Below are positions 16,841-27,070 of a stretch of 43,550 bases of DNA, one piece after another. The position numbers were made by a program, and so were the translations under genes. This stretch comes from an uncultured Pelagibacteraceae bacterium (GTDB lineage Bacteria > Pseudomonadota > Alphaproteobacteria > Pelagibacterales > Pelagibacteraceae), in NCBI GenBank assembly GCA_902563555.1, contig CACEXM010000009.1, positions 1 through 43,550 of the forward strand, in the 5' to 3' direction. The notes below the pieces were generated by a model. The model had not been told where the DNA came from. It saw only the letters and a list, made by a program, of their open reading frames with translations, and ran no database searches. How positions within the stretch are numbered: the first letter of the stretch is position 1; each line of letters begins with the position of its first letter.

Positions 16841-19696
16841 ATGATGAAAAAGATACTTATTAAAGGGGCTAAAGAGCATAATCTCAAAAATATTTCATTA
16901 GAAATTCCTAAAGACAAATTTGTGGTTATAACAGGTCTTTCTGGCTCAGGAAAATCCTCGCTGGCATTCGATACTGTTTATGCAGAAGGTCAAAGAAGGT
17001 ACGTAGAAAGTTTGTCGGCTTATGCACGTCAATTCTTGGACAAAATGAAAAAACCTAATGTTGATTTAATTGAGGGTTTGAGCCCTGCTATTTCAATTGA
17101 GCAAAAGAATACTTCGAAAAATCCTAGATCTACAGTTGCAACAGTGACTGAAATTTATGATTATATGAGAGTTCTCTATGCAAGAGCGGGAATTCCTTAT
17201 TCGCCATTCACTGGAAAACCAATAGTTTCTCAAACAATTACTCAAATTGTAGATAAAATTAAGGAATTGCCAAAAAAATCAACAATCTATTTATTTGCTC
17301 CAGTGGTAAGAGGTCGAAAGGGTGAATACAAAAAAGAAATTTTAGGCTTTAAAAAGCGTGGATTTAGAAAGATTAAGATAGATGATAAACTTTATGATAT
17401 AGATAATGTTCCTGAACTTAATAAAAAAATAAAGCATGATATATATGTTTTGGTTGATAGGATTATACTAAATTCATCTTTAGGTAATCGGTTAGCAGAG
17501 GGTATTGAAACATCAATAAATTTAGCAAATGGTTTAGTTTTTGTCGAATATGAAAATGAAACTTTACCAAAAAAATTTAGAAAATTAGAGAAATTAATCT
17601 TTTCAACTAAATTTGCTTGTCCAGAAAGTGGATTTACTATTGAAGAGATTGAACCAAGATTATTTTCTTTTAATAGTCCGTTTGGTGCCTGTGAGGAGTG
17701 TGAGGGTATAGGTATAAAACTTAACGTAGACCCTAATTTAGTTATACCGAATGAAAAAAAATCTATTATTGATGGTGCTATCGAACCCTGGGCTAAAACT
17801 ACTACTTTATATTATGCACAAACACTATCTTCCCTAGCAAAACACTACGATTTTTCTCTTAATGAAAGATGGAATAAATTACCAAAAAAAATAAAAGATA
17901 TAATACTTTATGGTTCTGATGATGAAGAGATAAAATTTACTTACGATGATGGATATGAAAAATATTCACATAAAAAGACATTTGAAGGTGTCATAAACAA
18001 TCTTGAGCGAAGGTATCTAGAAACTGATAGTGATTGGAAAAGAGAGGAAATATCTCAGTATCAATCAGATACTAAATGTGAAAGATGTAATGGTCATAGA
18101 CTTAAAGATGAAGCTTTGTGTGTAAAAATAGATGGTTTACATATCAGTGAAGTAACTGAAAAATCAATTTTAGAGGCCTCGAAATGGTTTAAAGAACTTC
18201 AGACAAACCTAAATAAAAAACAATTTAAAATTGCTGAACATATTTTGAAAGAAATAAATGAAAGATTAGATTTTTTGCTAAACGTTGGACTTGATTACTT
18301 AACACTATCAAGAGAGTCAGGCACATTATCAGGAGGCGAGTCTCAAAGGATAAGGCTAGCATCACAAATAGGATCAGGTTTGACAGGTGTACTCTATGTT
18401 TTAGATGAACCTTCCATAGGTCTTCATCAAAAAGATAATGTAAAATTAATTAATGCTTTAAAACGATTAAGAGATTTAGGAAATACTGTTATTGTTGTTG
18501 AACATGATACAGAAACAATGGAGAACGCTGATCATATAATTGATCTAGGTCCTGAAGCCGGCAATAATGGTGGCCAAGTTGTAGCGCAAGGAACTTTTAA
18601 AGAAATAGGTCAGAACAAAGACAGTATTACTGGAAAATATTTATCTAATAAACTCAAAATTATAGTTCCACCAAAGAGAAGATTAGCTAAGAATGGAAGA
18701 TTTTTAGAAATTACTGGTGCTACAGGAAATAATTTAGATAACGTAAATTTAAAGATACCCTTAGGAAGTTTAACATGTGTAACTGGAGTATCTGGAAGTG
18801 GAAAGTCTACATTAGTTTTACAAACACTTTATAATGCTTTGAATTTAACTTTGAATAATAATAAATCTAGAAAAATTCCCAAACCATTTAAAAATTTTAA
18901 AGGAACAGAATTAATAGATAAAGTTATTGATATTGATCAATCACCTATTGGTCGAACTCCAAGATCAAACCCAGCTACATACACAGGTGCATTTGGACCA
19001 ATTAGAGACTGGTTTACATCATTACCTGAATCTAAATCACGAGGTTACAAACCTGGTAGATTTTCTTTTAATGTCAAAGGTGGAAGATGTGAAGCTTGTG
19101 AGGGTGATGGAGTTATTACATATGAAATGCACTTTCTCCCTGATGTGTATATTCAATGTGATGAATGTAAAGGTACAAGATATAATCGTGAAACTTTAGA
19201 AATAAAATTTAAAGATAAAAGTATTGCAGATGTTTTAAATATGACTGTTGATGAAGGATGTGAATATTTTGAAAATATTACAAATATAAAGACTAAACTA
19301 CTTACTCTGAAAAAAGTTGGATTAGGTTATATAAAAATTGGTCAGCAAGCTACTACACTCTCAGGCGGAGAAGCACAAAGAATAAAGTTAGCAAAAGAAT
19401 TATCGAAAAGATCAACTGGACGTACAATGTATATACTCGATGAACCTACTACTGGCTTACACCAGCACGATATAAAAAAATTGTTAGAAATTCTCCATAC
19501 ATTTGTTGCTCTAGGAAATACTGTTGTAGTAATCGAACATAATCTTGATGTAATAAAAACAGCTGATTATATTGTTGATATGGGTCCAGAGGGTGGAGTA
19601 AAAGGAGGTAAAATCATCGCAGAAGGAAAACCTGAGGAAATTTGTAAAGTAGACAGTAGTTATACAGGAAAATTTTTAAAGCCTCTTTTGAACTAG
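16841..19696 (+). CDS. uvrA: Excinuclease ABC subunit A
   Basis: A 951-residue damage-recognition ATPase of nucleotide excision repair. It has two ABC modules: Walker A GLSGSGKS at 32-39 and GVSGSGKS near 648, with signatures LSGGESQ near 496 and LSGGEAQ near 840. The first zinc module is incomplete: Cys260, Ser263 (normally Cys), Cys284, Cys287. The second, essential module ([11 protein letters not shown] and QCDECKG) is intact with four cysteines. The CxRCNGHRL segment of the central region is also present. The first two codons are both ATG (16841 or 16844). It is divergent from ssb. Confidence 0.97.
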   Translation: MMKKILIKGAKEHNLKNISLEIPKDKFVVITGLSGSGKSSLAFDTVYAEGQRRYVESLSAYARQFLDKMKKPNVDLIEGLSPAISIEQKNTSKNPRSTVATVTEIYDYMRVLYARAGIPYSPFTGKPIVSQTITQIVDKIKELPKKSTIYLFAPVVRGRKGEYKKEILGFKKRGFRKIKIDDKLYDIDNVPELNKKIKHDIYVLVDRIILNSSLGNRLAEGIETSINLANGLVFVEYENETLPKKFRKLEKLIFSTKFACPESGFTIEEIEPRLFSFNSPFGACEECEGIGIKLNVDPNLVIPNEKKSIIDGAIEPWAKTTTLYYAQTLSSLAKHYDFSLNERWNKLPKKIKDIILYGSDDEEIKFTYDDGYEKYSHKKTFEGVINNLERRYLETDSDWKREEISQYQSDTKCERCNGHRLKDEALCVKIDGLHISEVTEKSILEASKWFKELQTNLNKKQFKIAEHILKEINERLDFLLNVGLDYLTLSRESGTLSGGESQRIRLASQIGSGLTGVLYVLDEPSIGLHQKDNVKLINALKRLRDLGNTVIVVEHDTETMENADHIIDLGPEAGNNGGQVVAQGTFKEIGQNKDSITGKYLSNKLKIIVPPKRRLAKNGRFLEITGATGNNLDNVNLKIPLGSLTCVTGVSGSGKSTLVLQTLYNALNLTLNNNKSRKIPKPFKNFKGTELIDKVIDIDQSPIGRTPRSNPATYTGAFGPIRDWFTSLPESKSRGYKPGRFSFNVKGGRCEACEGDGVITYEMHFLPDVYIQCDECKGTRYNRETLEIKFKDKSIADVLNMTVDEGCEYFENITNIKTKLLTLKKVGLGYIKIGQQATTLSGGEAQRIKLAKELSKRSTGRTMYILDEPTTGLHQHDIKKLLEILHTFVALGNTVVVIEHNLDVIKTADYIVDMGPEGGVKGGKIIAEGKPEEICKVDSSYTGKFLKPLLN

Positions 19697-19743
19697 AGAA
19701 AATATTAGTAAATTTCAGTTGAATTTGATATAAATAATATATT

Positions 19744-20346
19744 GTGATTAATTTACTATCATCATTATCTAAGACAGTTCATACATCAATTGCCATAGCT
19801 ATAATTTTGTTTCTTGGTTTATTTTATCAAAATGGAGGATTTAGTTTTGATGCTCTTTTTTGGAGTTGGGTAGCTCGATATACTCATGTTTTAGTTGGGA
19901 TTATGTGGATTGGTTTATTATGGTACTTTAACTTTGTTCAAATTCCCAATATGGGAAAAATACCCGATGAACAGAAGCCAGCTATTGGAAAAGTTATTGC
20001 TCCCGCAGCATTATTTTACTTTAGATGGGCTGCTGCATTTACTGTAATCTCTGGATTAATATTAGCAGGACTTAATGGGTACTTACATGATGCCATGACC
20101 TTAAGTATTGGATCTGGTGTTCCAAAACACACAGCTATAGGTATTGGTATGTGGCTAGGTTTGATAATGGCATTTAATGTTTGGTTTGTCATCTGGCCCA
20201 ATCAAAAAAGAGCTTTAGGTATTGTTGATGCTGATCCTGACTTAAAAGCTAAATCAGCTAAGACTGCAATGTTGTTCTCTAGAACAAACACTTTATTGTC
20301 CATTCCAATGCTATTAACGATGGTTATAGCACAAAATTTATATTAA
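19744..20346 (+). CDS. PuuD-like (urate hydroxylase N-terminal type) membrane protein
   Basis: A 200-residue integral membrane protein with about five helices and a GTG start; no upstream in-frame ATG is apparent. The segment RYTHVLVGIMWIGLLWYFNFVQIP and the later FNVWFVIWPNQKRALG resemble the membrane domain of PuuD (DUF989), a haem-linked urate hydroxylase. Histidines at 13, 48, 115 and 129 could be haem ligands. PuuD normally carries a cytochrome c domain, and no CXXCH motif is present here. There are no purine-catabolism genes nearby. The similarity is recognised from memory of the family, so the function could well differ (a b-type haem protein, for example). It shares TTAA stop bases with secF. 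Confidence 0.55.
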   Translation: MINLLSSLSKTVHTSIAIAIILFLGLFYQNGGFSFDALFWSWVARYTHVLVGIMWIGLLWYFNFVQIPNMGKIPDEQKPAIGKVIAPAALFYFRWAAAFTVISGLILAGLNGYLHDAMTLSIGSGVPKHTAIGIGMWLGLIMAFNVWFVIWPNQKRALGIVDADPDLKAKSAKTAMLFSRTNTLLSIPMLLTMVIAQNLY

Positions 20347-21233
20347 TTTTTTTCCTCATCTTTTAAGATAGTTTTTTGGGAAACATTTAATCTCACTAGA
20401 ATAGTATTTGCTATATAAATTGAAGAATAAGTTCCAAAAATAACACCAAAAATCATTGCTAGTGAGAAACCTTTTAAAATTTCTCCACCAAAAATAAAAA
20501 TTGAAACTAATGCTAAAAGTGTTGTTATTGATGTAATCAAGGTTCTTGATAAAGTTTCATTGATTGAAATGTTAGTTAACTCAAATATCTTAATATCAGC
20601 ATATTTTCTTAAATTTTCACGAACACGATCAAAAATAACCACAGTATCATTCATAGAATAACCAACTATAGTTAAAACAGCTGCTATTATTGATAAATTA
20701 ATTTCCAAACCTAATAATGAAAATAAACCCAATGTAACAATTACATCATGAAATAATGCACAAATCGCACCTAGACTAAATTGCCATTCAAATCTTATCC
20801 AAATATAAATTAACATTAAAGCTAGTGCTACTGAAATAGCAATTATGCCTGATTTTAATAATTCGGCACTAACTTTAGGACCAACATTTTCTACTCTTCT
20901 AAAATCTATATTATTTCCAAATGATTTATCTAAACTTTTTTTAACGTCTTCAATAATGTTCTTCTTATTGTCTTTATTTTCAAACTTAATCAAATAGTCT
21001 GTTTCATTACCAAATTTTTTAACTGAAACATCTCCTAAATCCATTTGATTAAATTTGTCCCTTAAAGATGATACATTAACTTTTGAATCTGTAGACCTAA
21101 GTTCTATTAAAATACCACCTTTAAAATCAATTCCAAAATTCAATCCCTTAAATATTAAAAATAACAAAGAAATAACAACTAAAGATAAAGACAATATATT
21201 AAATTGGTTATAGTATTTATTAAAAGCTATCAT
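20343..21233 (-). CDS. secF: Protein translocase subunit SecF
   Basis: A 296-residue partner of SecD that uses the proton-motive force to drive late steps of Sec export. It has an N-terminal helix, the FGIDFKGGILIELR first periplasmic motif, and a C-terminal block of five helices containing VGYSMNDTVVIFDRVREN, the SecF signature. The start codon directly abuts the secD stop (0 bases between). It is last in the yajC-secD-secF run and its stop shares TTAA with the convergent PuuD-like gene. Confidence 0.97.
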   Translation of the reverse strand: MIAFNKYYNQFNILSLSLVVISLLFLIFKGLNFGIDFKGGILIELRSTDSKVNVSSLRDKFNQMDLGDVSVKKFGNETDYLIKFENKDNKKNIIEDVKKSLDKSFGNNIDFRRVENVGPKVSAELLKSGIIAISVALALMLIYIWIRFEWQFSLGAICALFHDVIVTLGLFSLLGLEINLSIIAAVLTIVGYSMNDTVVIFDRVRENLRKYADIKIFELTNISINETLSRTLITSITTLLALVSIFIFGGEILKGFSLAMIFGVIFGTYSSIYIANTILVRLNVSQKTILKDEEKN

Positions 21234-22787
21234 TTATATAACAATTTCTTTGTTTTTATTTTTTGAAATATACAAGACGGTTAAAAGCCTTGCGATGAAA
21301 TAAACAGAAAATAGAGTTGTAAAAATCCCAACACCCAAAGTTATTGAGAAACCTTTAATCGGACCTGAGCCCATAAAAAATAATATAATTGCTGCTAATA
21401 AAGTTGTTATATTTGCATCAAGAATTGCAGTTTTTGATTTAGAGTAACCACTGTCGAAAGCAATTAATCTATTTTTTTCATTTTTAAGTTCTTCTCTTAT
21501 ACGTTCAAAAATTAACACGTTGGCATCTACAGCCATTCCAACAGTTAAAATTATTCCTGCTATACCAGGTAAAGTTAAAGTTGCTTCAAAAAGTGTAAGA
21601 ACACCAACTAAGAGGAGTAAGTTAATTATTAAAGCCACGTTAGTAATTACTCCAAAAATTCTATACTTAACAATTATAAAAAAAATAACTAAGACAAAAC
21701 CTATTATTAAAGCTATTATACCAGCATTAATAGAATCTTGACCTAAATCTGGTCCCACAGTTCTTTCTTCAATAATGTTTAAAGGAGCTGGTAAAGCTCC
21801 AGACCTTAATAATAAAGCCAAGTCAGTAGCTGACTGAAATGTAAATCCTCCTGTAATTTGTCCAGAACCGCTAGCTATTGTGTCTTGAATGACTGGGGCA
21901 CTAATAATCTTTCCATCTAAAATTATAGCTAATTGTCTTCCAATCCCTGTTGAGGTTGCTTTACCAAATCTTTTTGCACCCACTCTATCTAGATTAAATG
22001 TTACTACAGTTTCGTTTGTTTCACTATCCATCCTTGGTTGAGCATCAAGTAAATTGTCTCCACTAAGTATTATTCTCTTACTAACAAATTCTGAACCCTC
22101 TTCATCCTCATAGTCTAATTTTTCATTACCAAATGAGTCCTCGTTATTATTAGAAACAAATCTGAATGTAAGATTGGCAGTTTTTCCTAATAAAGTTTTT
22201 ATTCTCATAGGATCATCCAGGCCTGGCAATTCTACTAATATTCTATCATTTCCTCTTCTGAGAATATTAGGCTCATTTGTTCCAACTTCATCTATCCTCC
22301 TTCTGACTATTTCAAGGGCTTGTTCTTGTGATGACGTTTTAAGTTTTACTAAACCTTGTTTAGAAAATTTTACACTTAGAAAATTGTTTTCTTCATCAAT
22401 TTCAAGTTGATGTGATTTAAATCTTTGATAATAAGGATTTATTTCACTTTCTTCATCATTAAATACATCTAAAACAGTTTGTTTATCATTTTCATTTACT
22501 TTAAATAAAACTTTTTCATTTTGAAGTTTAAAATTTACTAACTTAATATTCTTCTCTTTAAAATAATTTCTTATGGTAATTGTTAAATTTTGAAGTTTTT
22601 GTTCAATAACAGGCTTATTATCAATTTCTAATAAAAGATAAGAACCTCCTTGAAGATCTAAACCAAGATTTATATTTCTTTTTAGAAAAATATTATCAAA
22701 TTTAAATAAATTTGAGGAGGCAATCAAAATTAAAAATAATGATACAACTAGGATACAAATTATCTTTAGTTTAGAAAAATATAACAC
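21234..22787 (-). CDS. secD: Protein translocase subunit SecD
   Basis: A 517-residue RND-type subunit with one N-terminal helix, the NLGLDLQGGSYLLLEID motif, a large periplasmic domain (P1, including RRIDEVGTNEPNI), and five C-terminal helices containing GMAVDANVLIFERIREE. With SecF and YajC it assists SecYEG in moving proteins into the periplasm. Length is typical of alphaproteobacterial SecD (shorter than the 615 residues of E. coli). It follows yajC by 14 bases. Confidence 0.97.
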   Translation of the reverse strand: MLYFSKLKIICILVVSLFLILIASSNLFKFDNIFLKRNINLGLDLQGGSYLLLEIDNKPVIEQKLQNLTITIRNYFKEKNIKLVNFKLQNEKVLFKVNENDKQTVLDVFNDEESEINPYYQRFKSHQLEIDEENNFLSVKFSKQGLVKLKTSSQEQALEIVRRRIDEVGTNEPNILRRGNDRILVELPGLDDPMRIKTLLGKTANLTFRFVSNNNEDSFGNEKLDYEDEEGSEFVSKRIILSGDNLLDAQPRMDSETNETVVTFNLDRVGAKRFGKATSTGIGRQLAIILDGKIISAPVIQDTIASGSGQITGGFTFQSATDLALLLRSGALPAPLNIIEERTVGPDLGQDSINAGIIALIIGFVLVIFFIIVKYRIFGVITNVALIINLLLLVGVLTLFEATLTLPGIAGIILTVGMAVDANVLIFERIREELKNEKNRLIAFDSGYSKSKTAILDANITTLLAAIILFFMGSGPIKGFSITLGVGIFTTLFSVYFIARLLTVLYISKNKNKEIVI

Positions 22788-22801
22788 ACTATTAAATTAG
22801 A

Positions 22802-23089
22802 CTATTTCTTAGGTTCTTGAGAATTCATTAAGCTTTGAATTCCTGTGCCTCTTATGACTTCAACAGTTACATTTTCTGCAATTTCAACCTCAACTTTGTC
22901 ATTATCCACAACTCTAGTGATGATCCCGGTTATTCCACCTGATGTAACAACTTTGTCCCCTTTTTTTAAATTTTCAACCATAGTTCGATGTTCTTTTACT
23001 TTTTTTTGTTGAGGTCTAATAAGGAAAAAATAAAATATTACAAAAATTAATATTAGCGGTATAAACTGACCAAATCCTGAACTATCCAT
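22802..23089 (-). CDS. yajC: Preprotein translocase accessory subunit YajC
   Basis: A 95-residue protein with one N-terminal transmembrane helix (IPLILIFVIFYFFLIRPQQKK) ending in the RPQQKK motif diagnostic of YajC, then a small soluble domain (VVTSGGITGIITRV). It binds SecDF. A good Shine-Dalgarno, AGGAG in coding sense, lies at 23098-23094, 4 bases before the ATG. It begins the yajC-secD-secF run; the 54 bases up to the serS stop may hold a promoter. Confidence 0.95.
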   Translation of the reverse strand: MDSSGFGQFIPLILIFVIFYFFLIRPQQKKVKEHRTMVENLKKGDKVVTSGGITGIITRVVDNDKVEVEIAENVTVEVIRGTGIQSLMNSQEPKK

Positions 23090-23143
23090 AAAACTCCTAA
23101 TTTTATTTTGAATATTTATACCATCTAAAGAATTAAAACAACT

Positions 23144-24403
23144 TTATTTAAGTGAAATTTTTTCTAAATTATTCATATAAGGACGTAACACTTGCGGGAT
23201 TGAAATAGCGCCATCTTTTTGTTGATAGTTTTCCATAATCGCTATTAGTGTTCTGCCTATAGCAAGTCCACTACCATTTAATGTGCCAACATACTTTGTA
23301 TCTTTATTTTGAGTTTTATATCTTGCTTTCATTCTACTGGCTTGAAATGTTGAACACGAAGAACAGGAAGATATTTCACGATATCTATTTTCCGATGGTA
23401 ACCATACTTCTAAATCGTAAGTTTTTTCTGCACTAAATCCCATATCTCCGCTACATAGGATAACTTTTCGATAAGGTAATTCAAGTAGATCTAAAATATT
23501 AGTCGCACAATTAGTCATTCTTTCAAGTTCCTCTAGACAATTATCTTGCTCTACAATACTGACAAGTTCTACCTTATAAAATTGATGTTGTCTTATCATC
23601 CCTTTTGTATCCTTACCGTAACTACCTGCCTCTTTTCTAAAACAAGGGGTTGAAGCAACAAATCTCATTGGTAAATCTTTTTGATTTATAATTTTATCTT
23701 TAACAATGTTTGTTAAAATCACCTCAGCTGTTGGTATAAGAAATTTTCTTTCATTTCCCTCCTCGATTTTAACTTCAAATTGATCATTTTCGAATTTAGG
23801 TAATTGGCCTGTACCATACATAGTGCTTTCTGAAGCTAATAATGGTGGTGATATTTCGCTATAACCATTTTTAGTTACATGAGTATCTAACATAAAATTT
23901 GATAACGCTCTTTCCAATAAGGCTAGTTTATCTCTTACAAAAACAAATCTTGATCCGGTAGTCTTTGTTGCTAATTCAAAATCAAGCATACCAAGATTTT
24001 CACCTAATTCATAATGACTTTTAACTTTAAAATCAAAATTTGGGATTGTTCCAGATTTTGTGACTTCAATATTGTCATTTTCATCCTTTCCGATCGGAAC
24101 ATCCTTGTGTGGAATATTCGGGATATTTGATAAAATACTATTCAATTCGATTTTAATTTTTTTTTGTGCTTCTGTAATCTCATCAATCTCTTGAGATAAT
24201 TTTTTTGATTTTTCAAACAATGATTTATCTTTAGATTTGGATATTTCTTTTTTTTCTTGCTCTAAAGATTCTTTTTTTTGAATTAATTCTCTATTTTTTT
24301 TATCTAATTTTTCTAAATTTGAAATATTTATTTCAATAGATCTTTTTTCTAAAGACTTTTTAAAACTATTAAAATCTTTTCTAACCTCTTTAAGATTGTG
24401 CAT
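23144..24403 (-). CDS. serS: Seryl-tRNA synthetase
   Basis: A 419-residue class II synthetase that charges tRNA-Ser and tRNA-Sec-type acceptors with serine. The first about 105 residues form the long antiparallel coiled coil that grips the tRNA variable arm (LEKLDKKNRELIQKKESLEQ region). Motif 2 is FRKEAGSYGKDTKGMIRQHQF and motif 3 is NGSGLAIGRTLIAIMENYQ. It overlaps tatC by 14 bases, the common alphaproteobacterial tatABC-serS order. A tRNA-Ser gene is also in this window. Confidence 0.98.
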   Translation of the reverse strand: MHNLKEVRKDFNSFKKSLEKRSIEINISNLEKLDKKNRELIQKKESLEQEKKEISKSKDKSLFEKSKKLSQEIDEITEAQKKIKIELNSILSNIPNIPHKDVPIGKDENDNIEVTKSGTIPNFDFKVKSHYELGENLGMLDFELATKTTGSRFVFVRDKLALLERALSNFMLDTHVTKNGYSEISPPLLASESTMYGTGQLPKFENDQFEVKIEEGNERKFLIPTAEVILTNIVKDKIINQKDLPMRFVASTPCFRKEAGSYGKDTKGMIRQHQFYKVELVSIVEQDNCLEELERMTNCATNILDLLELPYRKVILCSGDMGFSAEKTYDLEVWLPSENRYREISSCSSCSTFQASRMKARYKTQNKDTKYVGTLNGSGLAIGRTLIAIMENYQQKDGAISIPQVLRPYMNNLEKISLK

Positions 24404-25166
24404 CAGATTTTTCTAAATTTTTATTTTCAATAAACCTTACAGAAAAAATTGATAATTCATATAAAATTAGTAAAGGTATCGCTAACCCAATTTGAGTTAT
24501 TGGATCAGGTGGTGTTAATAATGCAGCTGCTGCAAATATAATTACAACAACATATTTTCTTCTTTTTTTTAAAAAATCTGAGTCAACTAATCCCACTCTT
24601 GCTAACAAACTTAAAACAACTGGAAGCTGAAAACTTATTCCAAATGCAAAAATTAATTTCATAACTAAAGACAGATACTCGTTCACTTTAGCCTCTAATT
24701 GGATTGGTAAATTGGTAGAAATACCTGAGCTTTCAAATGAAAGAAAAAATTTAATTGCTAGAGGCATTATTAGATAATAAACAAGTAATCCCCCTAAAAA
24801 AAATAATACAGGTGTTAAAACTAAATAAGGTAAAATCGCAATTTTTTCATGCTTATAAAGTCCTGGCGCAATAAACTTCCATATTTGCATTAAAATATAA
24901 GGACAAGTTACAAAAAAAGCAGTGAAAAAAGAAACTTTAAGATAAGTTAAAAAAGTCTCTTGAAGAGCAGTAAATATCAATCTTCTATTTGTCTCATCGT
25001 CTTTGACTGCTTTAGCATACGGTTCAACTAAAAAACCATATATATGTTCAGCAAAAAAATAGCATCCTATAAAAAAAATAATTAGAAATATGAAACTATG
25101 TATTAACCTTTTTCTTAATTCGGCTAAATGACTAATAAAACCTGTGTCTTTATCATCGTTAGTCAT
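24390..25166 (-). CDS. tatC: Sec-independent protein translocase TatC
   Basis: A 258-residue protein with six transmembrane helices, the core receptor for twin-arginine signal peptides. The N-terminal segment FISHLAELRKRLIHS carries the conserved HLxELRxRL motif and glutamate. PYILMQIWKFIAPGLYKHEK matches the first periplasmic/cytoplasmic conserved loop. It overlaps tatB by 8 bases and serS by 14. A likely substrate in this window is the RR-signal M48 lipoprotein. Confidence 0.97.
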   Translation of the reverse strand: MTNDDKDTGFISHLAELRKRLIHSFIFLIIFFIGCYFFAEHIYGFLVEPYAKAVKDDETNRRLIFTALQETFLTYLKVSFFTAFFVTCPYILMQIWKFIAPGLYKHEKIAILPYLVLTPVLFFLGGLLVYYLIMPLAIKFFLSFESSGISTNLPIQLEAKVNEYLSLVMKLIFAFGISFQLPVVLSLLARVGLVDSDFLKKRRKYVVVIIFAAAALLTPPDPITQIGLAIPLLILYELSIFSVRFIENKNLEKSDAQS

Positions 25167-25371
25167 TTTTCTTATCTTCTTTATTTTCTTTCATTTCATT
25201 TTCATCAATATCGATGTTGGAAACCTCATTTTGAATATTATTGACATACCTTTTGGCAGTACCAATCCAAGAACCAACTTTTTTAAGCATTACCGGGAAA
25301 TCTTTTGGACCTAAGACTACAATAGCAATACCTACGACAATTAAAATTTCAAACCAACCAATTGTAGGCAT
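25159..25371 (-). CDS. tatB: Tat translocase subunit TatB
   Basis: A 70-residue protein with one N-terminal helix, the glutamate typical of TatB at position 8 (GWFEILIVVGIAIVVLGP), the LGP hinge and an amphipathic helix (FPVMLKKVGSWIGTAKRYVNNIQ). The acidic/lysine-rich tail is short; E. coli TatB has 171 residues, so this is a minimal form. Position between tatA and tatC and the glutamate distinguish it from TatA. Confidence 0.9.
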   Translation of the reverse strand: MPTIGWFEILIVVGIAIVVLGPKDFPVMLKKVGSWIGTAKRYVNNIQNEVSNIDIDENEMKENKEDKKND

Positions 25372-25376
25372 GTGGT

Positions 25377-25586
25377 TTATTCTTTGTTGTTAGATTTATT
25401 ATTGTCCTGATTATCGTCAGAAATATTTTTAGGTTCTGAATCATCTGTTACGTCAGATGCCATACCTTTTTTGAAACTTTTAATACCCTTGGCTACATCG
25501 CCCATCAAACTAGATATTTTCCCACGACCAAATAGTAAAACAACTAATATAACTACTATAGCTATTTGCCAAATTCCTATACTCAT
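25377..25586 (-). CDS. tatA: Tat translocase subunit TatA
   Basis: A 69-residue pore-forming subunit. It has a single helix ([20 protein letters not shown]) with the polar glutamine typical of TatA near position 7, the FGRGKI hinge, an amphipathic helix ([16 protein letters not shown]) and a short acidic tail. It precedes tatB by 5 bases. Upstream, 42 bases separate it from the scpB stop, the largest gap in this operon stretch. Confidence 0.93.
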   Translation of the reverse strand: MSIGIWQIAIVVILVVLLFGRGKISSLMGDVAKGIKSFKKGMASDVTDDSEPKNISDDNQDNNKSNNKE

Positions 25587-25628
25587 GGGTAACTTATATC
25601 CTTTTTATTAAAAATTTAAAGTGACAAA

Positions 25629-26324
25629 TTACTTTTGCTCATCCTTATCAAGAGTGCTACTCAACATTTCATCAATATTTGAGTAAATGTCCTCCTTTTT
25701 ATCTTCTTGTTTTTCCCTATAAAATTTTCCTGTACCAAATATTGCATTATCTATATTAGCACTATCAATTAAACCTGCGGCTCCTAACTCATCAACAGTA
25801 GGTAAATCAGATAACTTTTGAAGGTTAAAATGACTTAGAAAATTATCAGTCGTAACGTATTGAATTGGTTTTCCAGGAACATCTTTTCTTCCACCAGGCT
25901 TAACCCAATCTAATTCCATCAATATTTCAATAGTATTTGTTCCAAAAGCTACACCTCTAATTTCCTCAATTTCTGCTCGGGTTACAGGTTGATGGTAAAC
26001 AATAATTGACAAAGTCTCTATTGCAGCTCTAGATAATTTTTTCTCAACAGTTTTTTCTTGTACCATCAAACTTGATAATTTAGCCGATGTTCTAAAAGAC
26101 CATTTATTAGATATACAGACTAAATTTATTCCACGATCTTTATATTCGTTTTGTAGTTTTTGTAGAATTTTTTCTACATCTGATTTTTTAGAAATTTTAC
26201 TTTCAATAGTACTAGTATCCAAAGGTTCAGCTGCAGCAAAAATAATTGCTTCAATTTCTTTTTCAACATTTGATAATTTTGAGGGAAAATCAATTATATT
26301 ATTTTTTTTCTTCTTTTTTATCAT
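25629..26324 (-). CDS. scpB: Segregation and condensation protein B
   Basis: A 231-residue subunit of the SMC-ScpAB condensin complex that organises and segregates the chromosome. It shows tandem winged-helix domains: EKEIEAIIFAAAEPL starts the first, and the conserved AALETLSIIVYHQPVTRAEIEEIRGV-like segment begins the second. The C-terminal tail is acidic and poorly conserved. It overlaps scpA by 4 bases (ATGA type). Confidence 0.94.
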   Translation of the reverse strand: MIKKKKKNNIIDFPSKLSNVEKEIEAIIFAAAEPLDTSTIESKISKKSDVEKILQKLQNEYKDRGINLVCISNKWSFRTSAKLSSLMVQEKTVEKKLSRAAIETLSIIVYHQPVTRAEIEEIRGVAFGTNTIEILMELDWVKPGGRKDVPGKPIQYVTTDNFLSHFNLQKLSDLPTVDELGAAGLIDSANIDNAIFGTGKFYREKQEDKKEDIYSNIDEMLSSTLDKDEQK

Positions 26325-27061
26325 TTATTTTCTTTTATATAAATCTCTTCAAAAAGGTCATCTTGTTTTATTTTTAAATTTCCCTCTTTAACTAATTCTA
26401 ATGAACCAGCAAAAATTCCAGCCGTTCCAGTGCTTTTAAATTTTTTTTCACTTTTAAAATTTTTTGGTATCAAATCATCTAATTTCTTCCAGTCTAAAAG
26501 CTTACCAAAAAAATCTCTGATGGTTTTTATACCGTCTTCGGTTGTAAAAACTGGAAGTCTTGGGATATTAATTTTTTGAAAATCTTTAGTCATTAAAATA
26601 GAGGAGTACGTTTTTAAAAGTTCAAATAAACTGATATTATATTCACTATTATAAATTGGTCTTATTCCAGCCTTCATGCCTCTTGTTCTGATCTCTTTTC
26701 CAAGACGTTTACGCTTAAGCATTTGATCTGACAATAATCTAATTAATTCCAATTTTTTAAGTTGTAATTTTAATTTTTCAGCAACTTCTTGAAGTTTAAA
26801 CTCTTCCTCCGGAGAGCTTGGTAATAATAATTTTGATTTTAGGTAAGCTAACCATGATGCCATTAACAAATATTCAGAGGCTGTATCTAAATTTAAATTT
26901 TTTTCATTTTTAATATAATCATTAAATTGATCTGCCAATCTAGTTATTGATATTTTTTCTAAATTTACTTTTTGAGCTTTTGCAAGATCAAGTAAAACAT
27001 CTAATGGTCCATTATAATTTTCAATTTGTACGTTGAAAAATTCAGAATCATTGAAAGACAT
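26321..27061 (-). CDS. scpA: Segregation and condensation protein A (kleisin)
   Basis: A 246-residue kleisin that bridges the SMC heads and binds ScpB. The N-terminal motif YNGPLDVLLDLAKAQKVNLEKI and the following segment ASEYLLMASWLAYLKSKLLLP are characteristic. The C-terminal winged-helix part is present (FTTEDGIKTIRDFFGKLL, FAGSLELVKEGNLKIKQDDLF). It follows nagZ by 9 bases and overlaps scpB. The smc gene is not in the window. Confidence 0.95.
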   Translation of the reverse strand: MSFNDSEFFNVQIENYNGPLDVLLDLAKAQKVNLEKISITRLADQFNDYIKNEKNLNLDTASEYLLMASWLAYLKSKLLLPSSPEEEFKLQEVAEKLKLQLKKLELIRLLSDQMLKRKRLGKEIRTRGMKAGIRPIYNSEYNISLFELLKTYSSILMTKDFQKINIPRLPVFTTEDGIKTIRDFFGKLLDWKKLDDLIPKNFKSEKKFKSTGTAGIFAGSLELVKEGNLKIKQDDLFEEIYIKENK

Positions 27062-27070
27062 AAACCAATA

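Noticed and set aside
18927..19199. 90-codon frame within uvrA in another frame
   Set aside because: Overlaps the intact second zinc module of UvrA; no ribosome site or family.
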